A stretch of 64,000 nt of DNA from Takakia lepidozioides (lineage: Eukaryota; Streptophyta; Takakiopsida; Takakiales; Takakiaceae), in contig CM060732.1 of NCBI GenBank assembly GCA_030704615.1, positions 64,149,053 to 64,213,052 on the forward strand, in the 5' to 3' direction. Both the position numbers and the translations under genes were made by a program. Under the pieces are notes generated by a model, which ran no database searches, was not told where the DNA came from, and worked only from the letters and a program-made list of their open reading frames with translations. Position 1 is the first letter of the stretch. Each line of letters begins with the position of its first letter. Positions 40,576-51,204 of the stretch are shown piece after piece.

Positions 40576-43500
40576 ATGAGTGATGAAAGAGAAGCTAGAC
40601 GACAAAGATATTCATCAAAAAGAGAAAGCTATCTGAAAGCTAATTATCCATATCTTTGGGAGAGAGGAATAGACATAGGGGAATCATCTAGACCTCTCAC
40701 ACCATCAAGATCAAAAAGTGCATCACCTATACCGGAAGAACTAGAGTTGGATGCCACTCCTTCTGTTTCTTTGCAAGAAAGATTAAGGGAATTGGTACAG
40801 GAAGAAGATCAATCACGAGGTGAAAGATCTGAGGTACATCCTTGGATAAAAGACTTGACAGAAATCTTTGATAAGAGTTGGCATGGAACACCAAAAGCAG
40901 GAACTCCAGTTTCTGAAGCAGAAGATGAAGAAGGAGATGAGGATGTGGCAGAGCCAACGGAGAGTTCAGACTCTCCAACACCATTACAGTTGAGTTACAT
41001 GAGTGAAGAAGAAACCCAAGGGCAGAACTTGGAGGATGAAAACAGAGAGAAGAAATTAGAAGAGGAAGAATATGAAGAAGTAGACCCAACAGCTGAGGTT
41101 GAGACTACAACCAGGACATCCCAACCCGTTGGACCTGGATCAAGTGGAGCACTTGGATCACAGGCCAACGAAGGTGTCGGCTCAGGGGGATCAGGCGGGC
41201 TGCCTGGATCTGGCTCTGGGGGGACAGGGAGTGTGGGAAGTAGTGCAACTGAAGCTGGGAATACTGTGAATATCGTGGGACCAGAAGCAAGGAGTGTTCA
41301 AGGGCCACCACTTGGTGGAAGATCCACCACAAAAACAACAGGTCCAGAAGGACCAGCACCAGCAAGGGTGCCAGCACCTGTCAGTGGGCAGAAGGTAGGG
41401 CCACAGATGGCGTTACAACCAACACGGGCAAAACCACCCTTTCCAATATATTCAGGAAAAGGGGATCCCGATGTACACATTAGCCAATTTGAGCACATGT
41501 GTATAGTGAACAATGAGAATGGCGATGATGCCAAGATGAGACTGTTTCCTTGTTCACTTATCAAGAAAGCAAGTGAATGGTATGCAAGATTCCCTGATAA
41601 TCATTTCCTAACCTGGAATGGCTTGAATACAGCATTTCGAAATAGGTTCAGGACAAGTAAAACTGAGGATGAAGTGTATGGAAGTTTACAACAGCTGAAG
41701 CAGAAGAAGCATGAAACTGTTGAAGAGTATATGGAGAAGATGGAATTGATGATGAAAAAGCTGGCTGCAGTACCAGCACCCGGTTTACAGAAGACTTGGT
41801 TTGTGAGTGGACTAAGACCAGAGTTGCAGAAGAAAGTGGATATGTTACCCCATAATACAGTGGAGGAGGCATTTGAAACTGCAAATAGAATTGAGCAATT
41901 GGGAATGCTCAGGAGAGAGAAAAAGGAAGATGAGGACTCTGAAGATGAGTCAGATGAAGAAGAAGAGCAAGAACTAAAAAGAAAGAGTAAGAGAAAGGAA
42001 AAGTTGAAGAGGGATAACTATGAGAAAAGATTGGAAGAAATCTTGAAGAAGTATGCCACAGAGGCTGCAACACATTGGAGGAAGGGTGTATGGTGTGCAA
42101 AGTGCCAGAATGAAGGCCATACCACTACAGAATGCCACATGAAGGAGAAACACTGTACTATCTGTAAAATGGATAACCATTCTACTGAGAATTGTTACTA
42201 CAACAGAAGGACAGCTGCAAGAGAACCTAGGCAAGTGAGGGTGCATCAGGTGCAGCCCCAGCCAAGAAGAAGCAATGATCAGGACCACTATGGTAGGTCT
42301 GGTGGTTATAACAATGGCATGGAAGGGAGAGGTAATTCAAGAGGGAATTACCAAGGAAATTCCAGAGGCAACTATCAGGGTAATCCAAGGGGGAATTACC
42401 AGCCCGGGAATCAGGATTATAGAAATAATCCAAGAACAGACCAAGGGCGAGGACCCAATGGTGAAGAGTTATGTTACTATTGTAATCAGCCAGGACATCG
42501 CAAGGCAGCCTGTTCATTCTGGATAAGACACCAGAATGAGATGAGAGCTCCTGTGAATGAGGGCCCAGTGGTGGCAGCTCACATGGTTAGGCCATGTGTT
42601 GTACCAGAAGTAAGTACAATGATAGTAACAAGAAGTAAAGCCAAACTAATACCTCCAGTAGAAGAGGAAGAAGATGAGACTGGAAGTGGCAATGATATGC
42701 CTGAAGATGAAGAGACTTGGAAAGATGAGAAGGAACTGCACAAGGAAGTGGCAGATACTATAAGGGAAATGCAAAAGAGTACGGATATTCCTGTGGCAGA
42801 TTCCTCTGATTCGGATGGAGAAAAAGAGGGGAGTGAGGAAGAAAGGAAAAAAGAAGATGCAGACATGCAAAGTAATGAAGAGACTTTGGCTGAAGTAATA
42901 TGTCAGACCAAAGCAGAAATTACCATTGGACAGCTATTAGCTGTGGCACCTTATTGTAGGCACAGGCTGTATCAGGCAATCAATCGAATTGCCCAAGAGA
43001 CAGGAAACACAGACCTGAACAGCAAGGTGACCAGTTATAATGTGAAGCCGGAAGGGCGAGAACCAGTCATGGACTTTGATGATTCTATGCCAGTAATCCA
43101 ATTGAGAATTGGAAGCACAGAACTAACTGATGTACTGATAGATGGTGGTTCTGGAGTAAATATCATGACAGACCAATTAAGGAAGAAGCTTGGTCTAAGT
43201 AACATGAAACCAGCCCCATTTACAGTAACAATGGCAGATCAAAGAAGTGTACAGCCATTGGGATTAATAAGAGGAGTTAAGATACAGATACAGAAAATGA
43301 TCTTTATGATCACAGTAACTGTATTAAAAATGGATGAAGTCATGGAGGCTTACTCCTTATTATTGGGACGTCCGTGGCTGAAACAGGCCAGGGTATTCCA
43401 TGACTGGAATTCTCAGTTACTAACTGTGCATAATGGGATGCACGAGATACAAATTACCACAAAGAAATCTAGTAGATTACCTGCTACAAGAAGACCTCGA

Positions 43501-43716
43501 GGAGTCAGAGAGTATGACTGGAGGGGAGGACTGGATGAGGAGCAGGAAGCTACCCTATTTGCTGCACACCCAGAATGGGAGCAGGTTGCAGAGATGCGGC
43601 TGGAAAGCCTAAGTTGTTTGAGAGGTATCTGCTGTGGTGTAGTGACAGCAACACCAACTGAAGAGAAACCAGCATTTACCCATCACATTTCTATGAAGAA
43701 AGAGAAGGAGAAATAG
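40576..43716 (+). CDS. gag-pro: Gag-protease polyprotein of element B
   Basis: 1046 residues, ATG at 40576, 21 bp after ORF1. The N-terminal third is acidic and disordered, with a Gly/Ser-rich stretch (residues about 190-225). The Gag core lies at about 289-430. Two adjacent CCHC knuckles (about 507-545) are followed by Arg-Gly-Asn-Tyr-Gln repeats (about 590-625) and a third knuckle (about 632-646). A retropepsin-like protease with Asp-Gly-Gly-Ser-Gly in place of Asp-Ser/Thr-Gly lies at about 840-960; this form is common in Tat/Ogre-like elements. Gag builds the particle and protease matures it. Pol follows in the -1 frame. Confidence 0.95.
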   Translation: MSDEREARRQRYSSKRESYLKANYPYLWERGIDIGESSRPLTPSRSKSASPIPEELELDATPSVSLQERLRELVQEEDQSRGERSEVHPWIKDLTEIFDKSWHGTPKAGTPVSEAEDEEGDEDVAEPTESSDSPTPLQLSYMSEEETQGQNLEDENREKKLEEEEYEEVDPTAEVETTTRTSQPVGPGSSGALGSQANEGVGSGGSGGLPGSGSGGTGSVGSSATEAGNTVNIVGPEARSVQGPPLGGRSTTKTTGPEGPAPARVPAPVSGQKVGPQMALQPTRAKPPFPIYSGKGDPDVHISQFEHMCIVNNENGDDAKMRLFPCSLIKKASEWYARFPDNHFLTWNGLNTAFRNRFRTSKTEDEVYGSLQQLKQKKHETVEEYMEKMELMMKKLAAVPAPGLQKTWFVSGLRPELQKKVDMLPHNTVEEAFETANRIEQLGMLRREKKEDEDSEDESDEEEEQELKRKSKRKEKLKRDNYEKRLEEILKKYATEAATHWRKGVWCAKCQNEGHTTTECHMKEKHCTICKMDNHSTENCYYNRRTAAREPRQVRVHQVQPQPRRSNDQDHYGRSGGYNNGMEGRGNSRGNYQGNSRGNYQGNPRGNYQPGNQDYRNNPRTDQGRGPNGEELCYYCNQPGHRKAACSFWIRHQNEMRAPVNEGPVVAAHMVRPCVVPEVSTMIVTRSKAKLIPPVEEEEDETGSGNDMPEDEETWKDEKELHKEVADTIREMQKSTDIPVADSSDSDGEKEGSEEERKKEDADMQSNEETLAEVICQTKAEITIGQLLAVAPYCRHRLYQAINRIAQETGNTDLNSKVTSYNVKPEGREPVMDFDDSMPVIQLRIGSTELTDVLIDGGSGVNIMTDQLRKKLGLSNMKPAPFTVTMADQRSVQPLGLIRGVKIQIQKMIFMITVTVLKMDEVMEAYSLLLGRPWLKQARVFHDWNSQLLTVHNGMHEIQITTKKSSRLPATRRPRGVREYDWRGGLDEEQEATLFAAHPEWEQVAEMRLESLSCLRGICCGVVTATPTEEKPAFTHHISMKKEKEK

Positions 43717-43739
43717 AAATCCTAGAAGAACCAGCCACT

Positions 43740-46700
43740 GTGAGCTTACAGGATGAAGTGGTGACCGGTTGGACAATCACAGCTGATGAGCAGGTGCGAG
43801 AAGTAAATGTGGGAACTCAGGAGGAACCGAGGATGGTGAAAGTAGGAGCTGATTTGGAGCCGGAATTCTTCGAAGAAGCAAAAAGCTTGTTCATCAAATA
43901 CAGAGATGTATTTGCTTGGAGCTATGAGGATCTAAAATGGATACCACCTGAAGTCTGTCAGCATAAAATTGAACTGGAACCAGGGTCAGTACCAATCAAG
44001 CAGGCGAGGTATAGAATGAATCCCAACTACGCACAGAAGGTTGGAGAAGAGATAAAGAAGTTGGCTGAGGCTAAGTTTATATACCCAATAGAATATACAA
44101 CTTGGTTGTCACCCATTGTTATAGTTCCCAAGAAGAATGGCAAACTAAGAGTATGTGTGAACTATAAGAAGCTGAATGCTTGTACGAAGAAAGATCCTTT
44201 CCCTTTGCCATTCACAGAAGCAGTATTAGACACTGTGGCAGGCCATGAGATGTACTCATTCATGGATGGCTTCAGTGGTTATAATCAAGTGCAAGTGGCA
44301 GAAGAAGACCAAGGGAAAACAGCTTTCATCACAGACTGGGGGGCTTATGCATACAAAGTCATGCCCTTTGGACTTTGTAATGCACCAGCGACCTTTCAGA
44401 GAGTGATAAGTGAATCTTTTCATGAGTATCTGGATGATTTCATGCAGGTATTCTTGGATGATTTCAGTGTGTACAGCTCTAAGAATGAGCACTTGCATAA
44501 ATTGGAGTTATGCCTGGCCAGATCCAGGATGAGAGGTCTGGGCTTGAATCCAGAGAAGTGTACTTTCTGTGTGAACTCATGGGTGCTTCTGGGACACATA
44601 GTGTGTAAGAAGGGACTTCTTGTGGATCCCAGGAAGACAGAGTCCATTAAAGTCTCTCCACCACCAGTGAATGTTAAGAGTTTAAGGAGATTCCTTGGGC
44701 AAACCAGTTATTACAGAAGATTTGTCAAAAGGTATGCACAAATAGCAGCACCATTGAGCAAGCTTCTGAAGAAAGATGCAGTGTTTGCATGGACAGCTGA
44801 ATGTCAACAGGCGTTTGAGGAACTTACACTGTCAGTAACAACTACACCTGTGCTGATTAACCCTCACTGGCATGTAGTATTTCATGTTCACTGCGATGCA
44901 TCAGGAGAAGCGTTGGGAGCGGTGTTAGCCCAGAATGTTACAGGGAATATAGATTCACCTGTGTACTATGCTAGCCGGTTGATGAACAGTGCTGAGAGGA
45001 ACTATAGCACAACGGAAAGAGAAGCATTGGCAATGATCTATGCAGTGAAGAAATTCAGGCATTACCTATTGGGAAGAAAGTTTATGTTTTATGTGGATCA
45101 CCAGGCTCTGATATATCTGGTGAACAAACCTTTGATAAGTGGAAGGATAGCGAGGTGGTTAATAATCTTGCATGAGTTTGAGTTCGAGGTTGTTTACAAG
45201 CCTGGCCGTTTGCATCTTGTGGCAGATCATTTGTCACGACTAACAACAGGAGAGGCCGCCACAGGAGTGGACGATCAGTTACCTGATGCGAGTTTATTTG
45301 TAATGGAGGTGCAAGGAAGTGCAGATGAATGGTTAGATTGGCAGTGGCCAATCAGATACTACCTTGCTCATGGTCAGTGCCCACCTAGTTATGGTAAGGA
45401 GCAGAGGAAGAGAATCGCTATCAAAGCTTTACCTTATACTATGGTAGGAAGCAGAATGTATAAGTTAGGACCTGATGGAGTACTAAAACGATGCTTGTAC
45501 CACCATGAAGTAAATAAAGTCTTGGAGGAAGTTCATAAAGGAGTGGCTGGAGGTCATTTTGGAGAAGAGACTACCAGTAGAAAGATACTACTCGCAGGAT
45601 ACTGGTGGCCTACTTTGTTCAAAGATGTACATGAGTATTGTCAGAAGTGTGATGAATGTCAGAGGCTAGGACCTTTGCAGAGATCTGGAAGAATGGCCTT
45701 GCATCCTACAATGCCTACGGAACCATTTCAGAAATGGGGACTAGACTTTGTTGGACCAATTAGTCCACCATCCAAGAATACACAAAACAGGTACATAATT
45801 ACAGCCACTGATTATACTACAAAGTGGGTGGAAGCTAAAGCTTTGAGGGACAACACAGCCAAGTCCACAGCAAGGTTCCTGTACGAGAACATACTTACAC
45901 GATTTGGATGTCCCTTAGAATTTATCAGTGATCAAGGAAGTCACTTCATGAATGAGACCATTGAGTTATTGACTAAAGAGTTTATGATTGTGCATAGAAA
46001 GAGTACAACATATTACCCACAGGGTAATGGACAGGCAGAGGCTACCAACAAAATACTATGTACTATCTTGGCTAAGATAGTCAATGCAAACAGAACGGAT
46101 TGGGATACAAAGCTGCTGACAGCTTTATGGTCATACAGGACTTCGTATAAAGTCACCACAAAGTATACACCATTCCAATTAGTTTATGGTATGGAAGCCT
46201 TACTTCCAGTGGAATTCCTGTTACCTACCATGAGAACGGAGTGGGGAAAAAGAATGGAATTGCAAGACTCCATCAAGGTCAGGAAACATGAATTATACCA
46301 TGTGGAAGAAATACGTGCTGATGCAGCTGATAATATGACCAGAATTCAGATGAAGAGAAAGGAACAGTTTGATGAAGGCAAGTTAAAGACTTTTAAGACG
46401 GGGGATTTGGTTCTATGGTTGCAAAAGAAAGGAAAGATTCAAGCTTCTAAGCTTAAATCACCATGGAAAGGACCTTATGTCATACAAAAGATGTATGATA
46501 ACAACACAGCCATGTTACAAACCATTAACAAAGAAATGCTGGGAAGAGTCAATGCAAATAAGTTGAAGGGGTACAGTGGTATCCATGACAAACCCCTGCA
46601 GCATGATTTGCATGTTGAACCGCAAGAGCAGTCACGGGCTGCACCAGTGTTACGAACGGAGTATGGAACACTTGTCGCTAGGCCCAGTATATATGACCGG

Positions 46701-46994
46701 GGTGGGCAAAACAAACGTGACACAGCCTATCACAGCCCATCACGGCGTGACACAGCCTATCACAGCCCAGCACGGCGCAACACAGCCTATCACAGCCCAT
46801 CACGGAGTGACACAGCCTATCACAACCTACCGCAGCGTGTCACAGCCTATCACAGCTTACCACAATGCAACACAGCCTATCACAGCGTAACACAGTATGA
46901 CACAGCCTGTCACAGCTCAACACAGCCTACTAAAGTTACACGATCCATAGAATCAGTGACAAGTGGACACATAAAAACTTCAGAAAATGGCTGA
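43740..46994 (+). CDS. pol: Pol (RT-RNase H-integrase) of element B
   Basis: About 1084 residues from a GTG; the frame is open back to 43662, so it overlaps the end of gag-pro by about 50 nt in the -1 frame. RT starts near residue 121 and has Phe-Leu-Asp-Asp as its catalytic box (about 237). RNase H starts near 381 (Asp-Ala-Ser-Gly). The integrase zinc-binding region lies at 598-640 and the core at 665-765 (Asp-Phe-Val-Gly; Ser-Asp-Gln-Gly; Gln-Ala-Glu). A GPY-type module is near 908. There is no chromodomain. The last 70 residues are repeats of Asp-Thr-Ala-Tyr-His-Ser encoded by CACAGCC-type DNA (46715-46925). Pol expression needs frameshifting or another route. Confidence 0.94.
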   Translation: MSLQDEVVTGWTITADEQVREVNVGTQEEPRMVKVGADLEPEFFEEAKSLFIKYRDVFAWSYEDLKWIPPEVCQHKIELEPGSVPIKQARYRMNPNYAQKVGEEIKKLAEAKFIYPIEYTTWLSPIVIVPKKNGKLRVCVNYKKLNACTKKDPFPLPFTEAVLDTVAGHEMYSFMDGFSGYNQVQVAEEDQGKTAFITDWGAYAYKVMPFGLCNAPATFQRVISESFHEYLDDFMQVFLDDFSVYSSKNEHLHKLELCLARSRMRGLGLNPEKCTFCVNSWVLLGHIVCKKGLLVDPRKTESIKVSPPPVNVKSLRRFLGQTSYYRRFVKRYAQIAAPLSKLLKKDAVFAWTAECQQAFEELTLSVTTTPVLINPHWHVVFHVHCDASGEALGAVLAQNVTGNIDSPVYYASRLMNSAERNYSTTEREALAMIYAVKKFRHYLLGRKFMFYVDHQALIYLVNKPLISGRIARWLIILHEFEFEVVYKPGRLHLVADHLSRLTTGEAATGVDDQLPDASLFVMEVQGSADEWLDWQWPIRYYLAHGQCPPSYGKEQRKRIAIKALPYTMVGSRMYKLGPDGVLKRCLYHHEVNKVLEEVHKGVAGGHFGEETTSRKILLAGYWWPTLFKDVHEYCQKCDECQRLGPLQRSGRMALHPTMPTEPFQKWGLDFVGPISPPSKNTQNRYIITATDYTTKWVEAKALRDNTAKSTARFLYENILTRFGCPLEFISDQGSHFMNETIELLTKEFMIVHRKSTTYYPQGNGQAEATNKILCTILAKIVNANRTDWDTKLLTALWSYRTSYKVTTKYTPFQLVYGMEALLPVEFLLPTMRTEWGKRMELQDSIKVRKHELYHVEEIRADAADNMTRIQMKRKEQFDEGKLKTFKTGDLVLWLQKKGKIQASKLKSPWKGPYVIQKMYDNNTAMLQTINKEMLGRVNANKLKGYSGIHDKPLQHDLHVEPQEQSRAAPVLRTEYGTLVARPSIYDRGGQNKRDTAYHSPSRRDTAYHSPARRNTAYHSPSRSDTAYHNLPQRVTAYHSLPQCNTAYHSVTQYDTACHSSTQPTKVTRSIESVTSGHIKTSENG
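46715..46930 (+). repeat. CACAGCC-type repeat forming the pol C-terminus
   Basis: Units such as GACACAGCCTATCACAGCCC recur about every 30 bp. The counterpart in element A (7880-8030) has about 78 bp less. The same core motif builds the LTR arrays. Confidence 0.85.
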
Positions 46995-47400
46995 AGGAAG
47001 AAGAAACGGAAATTAATTTAAAAATAGACACGTGGAGGTCAGGGTGCGACACACAGCAGAGAATGAAGTGCAAGGACAGGTGTCAAAAAGAAAAAGGACA
47101 AGAACGGCCGTCAAAAGGGATGAAAGGCGGGCCCATTAATGAATACGGAAAAAGGGAAACGGAACGAACGGCAAGTACAGAAAAGCCGAATTCATGTCGC
47201 ATGTGTGATCCTAGTGGACTATCCAACAGGGAAAGTCCACTAAAGAAGATAAAAGTTAAAATCCAGTCACAGCGGATACAGCCAATAGAAAACCAGAAAA
47301 TGATCAAGAAAATGGAGGGAAATTGAGCGCAAGAGGCGGCGTCGTTCTGAGTAACGGGCGTCTCGACAGGACAGGCCATAAATGCTATAACTTGGAAACT
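46995..47400 (+). other. Pol to ORF4 intergenic leader, element B
   Basis: About 400 bp without a supported gene. A single ACAGC-rich remnant lies near 47265-47285. A non-ATG frame extends back to 47323, but the first ATG of the next ORF is at 47401. Confidence 0.5.
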
Positions 47401-50400
47401 ATGGAGGAACTAACAGACTATACGCTCGCAATATTACTTACGCAGTGGCATAGACACGAAACGACAGAGCAGAGCTTTTCTCTTGAGCAATGCTTGCAAG
47501 CCCCGCAGGCTTACAAGAGATTACCCATAGCTTTCTGCGGCAACCATACGTTTATGCTTTGTGCACTACAGGCATTCCTGCAGTTGTTACAGCCAAAGCA
47601 GTTCTGTGAGTCTAAGATGAAGAGAGTGAGAGGAATGGAGGAAATCAGGGTGAAGAGCACCACAATTCTGCAGAAACAAACGATGGCTACCCCACAGGCG
47701 ATAAAGATACTGAAGGAGCTGAGATTGGAAGGATTGCAAAGCATGGATTGGACACTACACCATAGACAGTACATGTTACAATTTTTGCAGAACTTTGAGC
47801 CAAAGACAGGAACAACAACGGTGAAGGGAGTTGAATTAATGATTACTCCCCTATACCTCCAGCAATTGTTTCGATTGCCAGCAGGTCATGTGTATGTGGA
47901 GGAACACAGGGAAAGACTGCAAATAGGGGATTTATTCCAAGAAGGGAGTTTCTTTAAAACTCAGGGTTATGCTTGTACCAAAGCTGTGTACCCAGGGTTA
48001 AAAGACATAGGCCAAGTATTGAACGTTCTGATTGCCCTGAAACAGAACCAACAATATTTGAGCAGATCCTTCACAGAGGAAATCCTCAAAGGCTTGAAGG
48101 GACAAGAGGTACAATGGGCGGACATAATGTACAACGCACTGGTAGAGGAGATGAAAAGATTACAAGGTACTACCGCAAAATCTCCTATCATAGTGTCTGG
48201 CCCAATCATTGCTCAAATAATCCTTGATTCTGGCATACTTAATGCACAAGAAAGGAAGGAAATGGGAGTGTTTGAGCCAGAAACAACTGCAATGGAAGAG
48301 CAAGGCTCTTCACACAGTGAGGGTGGACTAGCAGCACAACCCGAGACTAAGAGGCAGAGAAGGGGAAAGACTGTAGTGGCAGATCCACTGGCTTCACGGA
48401 TTCCGCATGATAATGTTTCCCAAGCTCATAACCAGGAAGGGGCACAGCAACAAAAAATGTTATTACTGGAAGCAGGACCTTCAGAGAGGGAGGAAGAAGT
48501 TACTTCTGCATCACAACCAACACAGCCACTTGAACGACTTGTCACAAGGTCACAAGTTATCCATGCAGCTCAACCCGAAATAATTGATTTGGAAAGTGAA
48601 GGGATAGATATTCCAACTACAGAACAGATAGTGGCAGAAATAGAGAAAGGGGACCTTCTCTATGAATATTCTGGTCTGGTCAAGGAGACAGAAATCCCAG
48701 AGGTGCAACAGTTGCCCAAGAGAAATCCTGAGGTACATATAATGCACACACCTGTGTCGGAGGTACCACAGGCGGAAGGCCATGACACTGTAGCACCGGT
48801 CATAAATGAAGTAGTTCAGGAAGAAAATCCGGTGGGACAATGGTCTGAATGGTTAGTGAGACATCATACTGTTGAAGATCAGGAGGAACAGCAGCAACCT
48901 CACCATGATGACCCTCAACAGGCAATGCTGATGAGTTCCATAGGCATGACACTTAATTTGTTGGGGACTTATGTCAAAACCCATGTTCCAATTACCCAAT
49001 TGACAGCCTTGAAAGAAGAACTCAGGAAGGAGTTTGAGGCTCGACTTGCCACTGAGTGTGCAAACAAGGTCGATGAAGAGGTCACTCTCAAGATGAAGCA
49101 GGACTTGGCCAATACAGAAATGGCTTTGCAATTGGCCAAGCAACAATTGATTGAGGCAGGCCTCGCGCAAGACCAGTTGCACGAAGCACATAAGCAACAG
49201 CTATACCAAATGCAGGTGCAGCATGAAAGCAAGTTGCAAGAACTGAATGCACTACATACGGAGTTGCAGACAGTGCATAACAGGATGGCGATACAATGCG
49301 CTACATTTACAACTATGCTTGACCAATCAACAAAAGAAATAAACAGTCAAGCGGAAAAATGTACGAAGGCAGAAGAAGAGAATGTGGAGCACATGAAGCT
49401 CATTGTCGATATGAAGAATACAATCTGTCGCAATGAAGATACTTTCAAGCAATACAGGCAGATGGAAGCTGAGCAAGAGAAATACATCGTGGAGTTGCAA
49501 CAAACCATCGTGGCCAATAGAAATGAAATCGCGGTCAGTAACAAGGCTTCGAAGGAAGCCAATAATCTACTTGCTGCCTATGCGCAATTGGTTGAGCCAC
49601 AGGCGAAGCGCATGGAGGCTTTACAACAGCAGTTGGAATTGTACAAGCTAAGAGAAGAGCAAACTCTCAGGGGAACCACAAGCAGCTTGGTGGATAACAG
49701 CCTTATGCAGGTCTGGTTAGCACAAGGGCCAGTAGAGGGCAAAAGCCCACGGAAGCTCACCCAAAGCGAGATGAATGAGCTCAGACTGCAGGTGCAGAAC
49801 ATTGCCACAACTACTATAGACAATGTCTATAGTAGGATAGCAGAGTTACAAGAGGATGTAGACGGACTCCAGACTCAAGTGGAAGACCTCACTTCAAACA
49901 TCGACCAAAGAGTCTATATCCCTCAGGAACAGCTAATGGCTTCTTATTTGCAAGCCAGAACTCTGGCTTTTCAGTCTTCACAGGAGGTGCAGGAGATGCC
50001 AATGGTACAGGAACCAGTACCACCACCACCACAACAGGTCAGTGTACCAGTAGCTGAACCTGTGGTTACTACAACCACACCACAGCCACCACAGCCGGAG
50101 GTATGGGGCAATGCAGCTTTTAACCCACCTAAAACTCCAGCTGCCAGGGAGTACAGTAGGGCTATGATTATGCCCTTCAACCAAATTCCCATCATGTTGG
50201 ATTTGGCTTGGAAAGAATTTAGTCCTCCGCAGTCATTCGCACATTACTACCAAATCATGCGTATTTGGCTGCCAGTGGCAACCAGGACTAAAGTTCTTCC
50301 AAACAATCGACATATTGAAGATCATCACTTTGCACAATACTGGCACGAGGCAGGTACCATGTTGAGGGAATTGGTTGCTTTCCAGGTTGTACATGGACTC

Positions 50401-51165
50401 ATTTATACCAAGACCAAGGAGATAGCAAGTATTGTCATGGGGTGCGGGCTATACTACGCTGCTTGTTTTCTGATACGTTACCACATTGAGCAACAAAAGA
50501 TGCAAGCACGCTTTCAAAGTTACTCCAGTGGAGATCATTGGGTATTACCTTCGGTGCCACCTCATATGTACCTATATGACCCAAAAGTTATGATACAGAA
50601 GGATTCTCAAATTCGTTCATGGTTTCAAGCAGCCTGCAACAATTTGTCAACACAGAAATTCGGACTTGATGACATTTTCTATAAGGGACATATCGCATGG
50701 AAATACTTGCACGCTGCACCAGTAATTGGTACCCCACTCATTTGGACAGACAAGGAGCTCAGTGTCTACACCAATTTTGCTGTTCAACGGTTACACCAGG
50801 TCGTAAAATGCAAACTTCCAGACATGGTAGGACAGCATTGTATGCCCAAGATGATTCCACAAAAAGTTCGAAAATTAAAACACCTGAGAGGCGATGAGGA
50901 TTCTGATACAACTGTTTCTTCACAGAATTCTTTTGACATGGAAGAAGACTATGCAATTCAGATGGAAGAGAAGAAGCAAAGGGGATCTCCTATGCCGGAA
51001 CGATTACCTCGATATCAGCCTCCAGAAGGCCTCACTTATCCAGGTAGTGATCAACCATCTCCGTCAACCAGAGACAGACCTCGGGCTCGTACACACAGCC
51101 CGCCACGAAACTCTCAACGTCAACAAGGTGCTCACTCACAAAGGGTTGCTACTCAGAAACAGTAA
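47401..51165 (+). CDS. Post-pol ORF4 of element B, unknown coiled-coil protein
   Basis: 1254 codons from the ATG at 47401 (open back to 47323). The N-terminal 270 residues are globular, with a Leu-Tyr-Leu-Gln-Gln-Leu-Phe-x-Leu-Pro-Ala-Gly box that recalls, weakly, plant-mobile-type domains. An acidic region follows, then a long Gln/Glu/Lys-rich coiled coil (about 580-860). A Pro/Val/Thr hinge (about 890-930) leads to a C-terminal globular region rich in Trp, Tyr and His (about 945-1160) and a basic Ser/Arg/Pro tail. I see no signal peptide, membrane anchor or furin site, so env is not supported. It lies where Athila/Tat-type elements carry extra ORFs. Confidence 0.85.
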   Translation: MEELTDYTLAILLTQWHRHETTEQSFSLEQCLQAPQAYKRLPIAFCGNHTFMLCALQAFLQLLQPKQFCESKMKRVRGMEEIRVKSTTILQKQTMATPQAIKILKELRLEGLQSMDWTLHHRQYMLQFLQNFEPKTGTTTVKGVELMITPLYLQQLFRLPAGHVYVEEHRERLQIGDLFQEGSFFKTQGYACTKAVYPGLKDIGQVLNVLIALKQNQQYLSRSFTEEILKGLKGQEVQWADIMYNALVEEMKRLQGTTAKSPIIVSGPIIAQIILDSGILNAQERKEMGVFEPETTAMEEQGSSHSEGGLAAQPETKRQRRGKTVVADPLASRIPHDNVSQAHNQEGAQQQKMLLLEAGPSEREEEVTSASQPTQPLERLVTRSQVIHAAQPEIIDLESEGIDIPTTEQIVAEIEKGDLLYEYSGLVKETEIPEVQQLPKRNPEVHIMHTPVSEVPQAEGHDTVAPVINEVVQEENPVGQWSEWLVRHHTVEDQEEQQQPHHDDPQQAMLMSSIGMTLNLLGTYVKTHVPITQLTALKEELRKEFEARLATECANKVDEEVTLKMKQDLANTEMALQLAKQQLIEAGLAQDQLHEAHKQQLYQMQVQHESKLQELNALHTELQTVHNRMAIQCATFTTMLDQSTKEINSQAEKCTKAEEENVEHMKLIVDMKNTICRNEDTFKQYRQMEAEQEKYIVELQQTIVANRNEIAVSNKASKEANNLLAAYAQLVEPQAKRMEALQQQLELYKLREEQTLRGTTSSLVDNSLMQVWLAQGPVEGKSPRKLTQSEMNELRLQVQNIATTTIDNVYSRIAELQEDVDGLQTQVEDLTSNIDQRVYIPQEQLMASYLQARTLAFQSSQEVQEMPMVQEPVPPPPQQVSVPVAEPVVTTTTPQPPQPEVWGNAAFNPPKTPAAREYSRAMIMPFNQIPIMLDLAWKEFSPPQSFAHYYQIMRIWLPVATRTKVLPNNRHIEDHHFAQYWHEAGTMLRELVAFQVVHGLIYTKTKEIASIVMGCGLYYAACFLIRYHIEQQKMQARFQSYSSGDHWVLPSVPPHMYLYDPKVMIQKDSQIRSWFQAACNNLSTQKFGLDDIFYKGHIAWKYLHAAPVIGTPLIWTDKELSVYTNFAVQRLHQVVKCKLPDMVGQHCMPKMIPQKVRKLKHLRGDEDSDTTVSSQNSFDMEEDYAIQMEEKKQRGSPMPERLPRYQPPEGLTYPGSDQPSPSTRDRPRARTHSPPRNSQRQQGAHSQRVATQKQ

Positions 51166-51186
51166 ACCGTGAGGACACGGCTTTTT

Positions 51187-51204
51187 GAGGGAGGAAGGGG
51201 TAAA
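51187..51204 (+). other. Polypurine tract of element B
   Basis: The sequence gagggaggaaggggtaaa lies directly before the 3' LTR. Confidence 0.85.

Noticed and set aside
43662-43716. Canonical -1 slippery heptamer in element B
   Set aside because: I checked the overlap codon by codon and found no X-XXY-YYZ sequence in the gag frame.
47401-51165. Post-pol ORF as a retroviral-type envelope gene
   Set aside because: No signal peptide, transmembrane segment or surface/transmembrane cleavage site could be seen; the protein looks soluble with a coiled coil.
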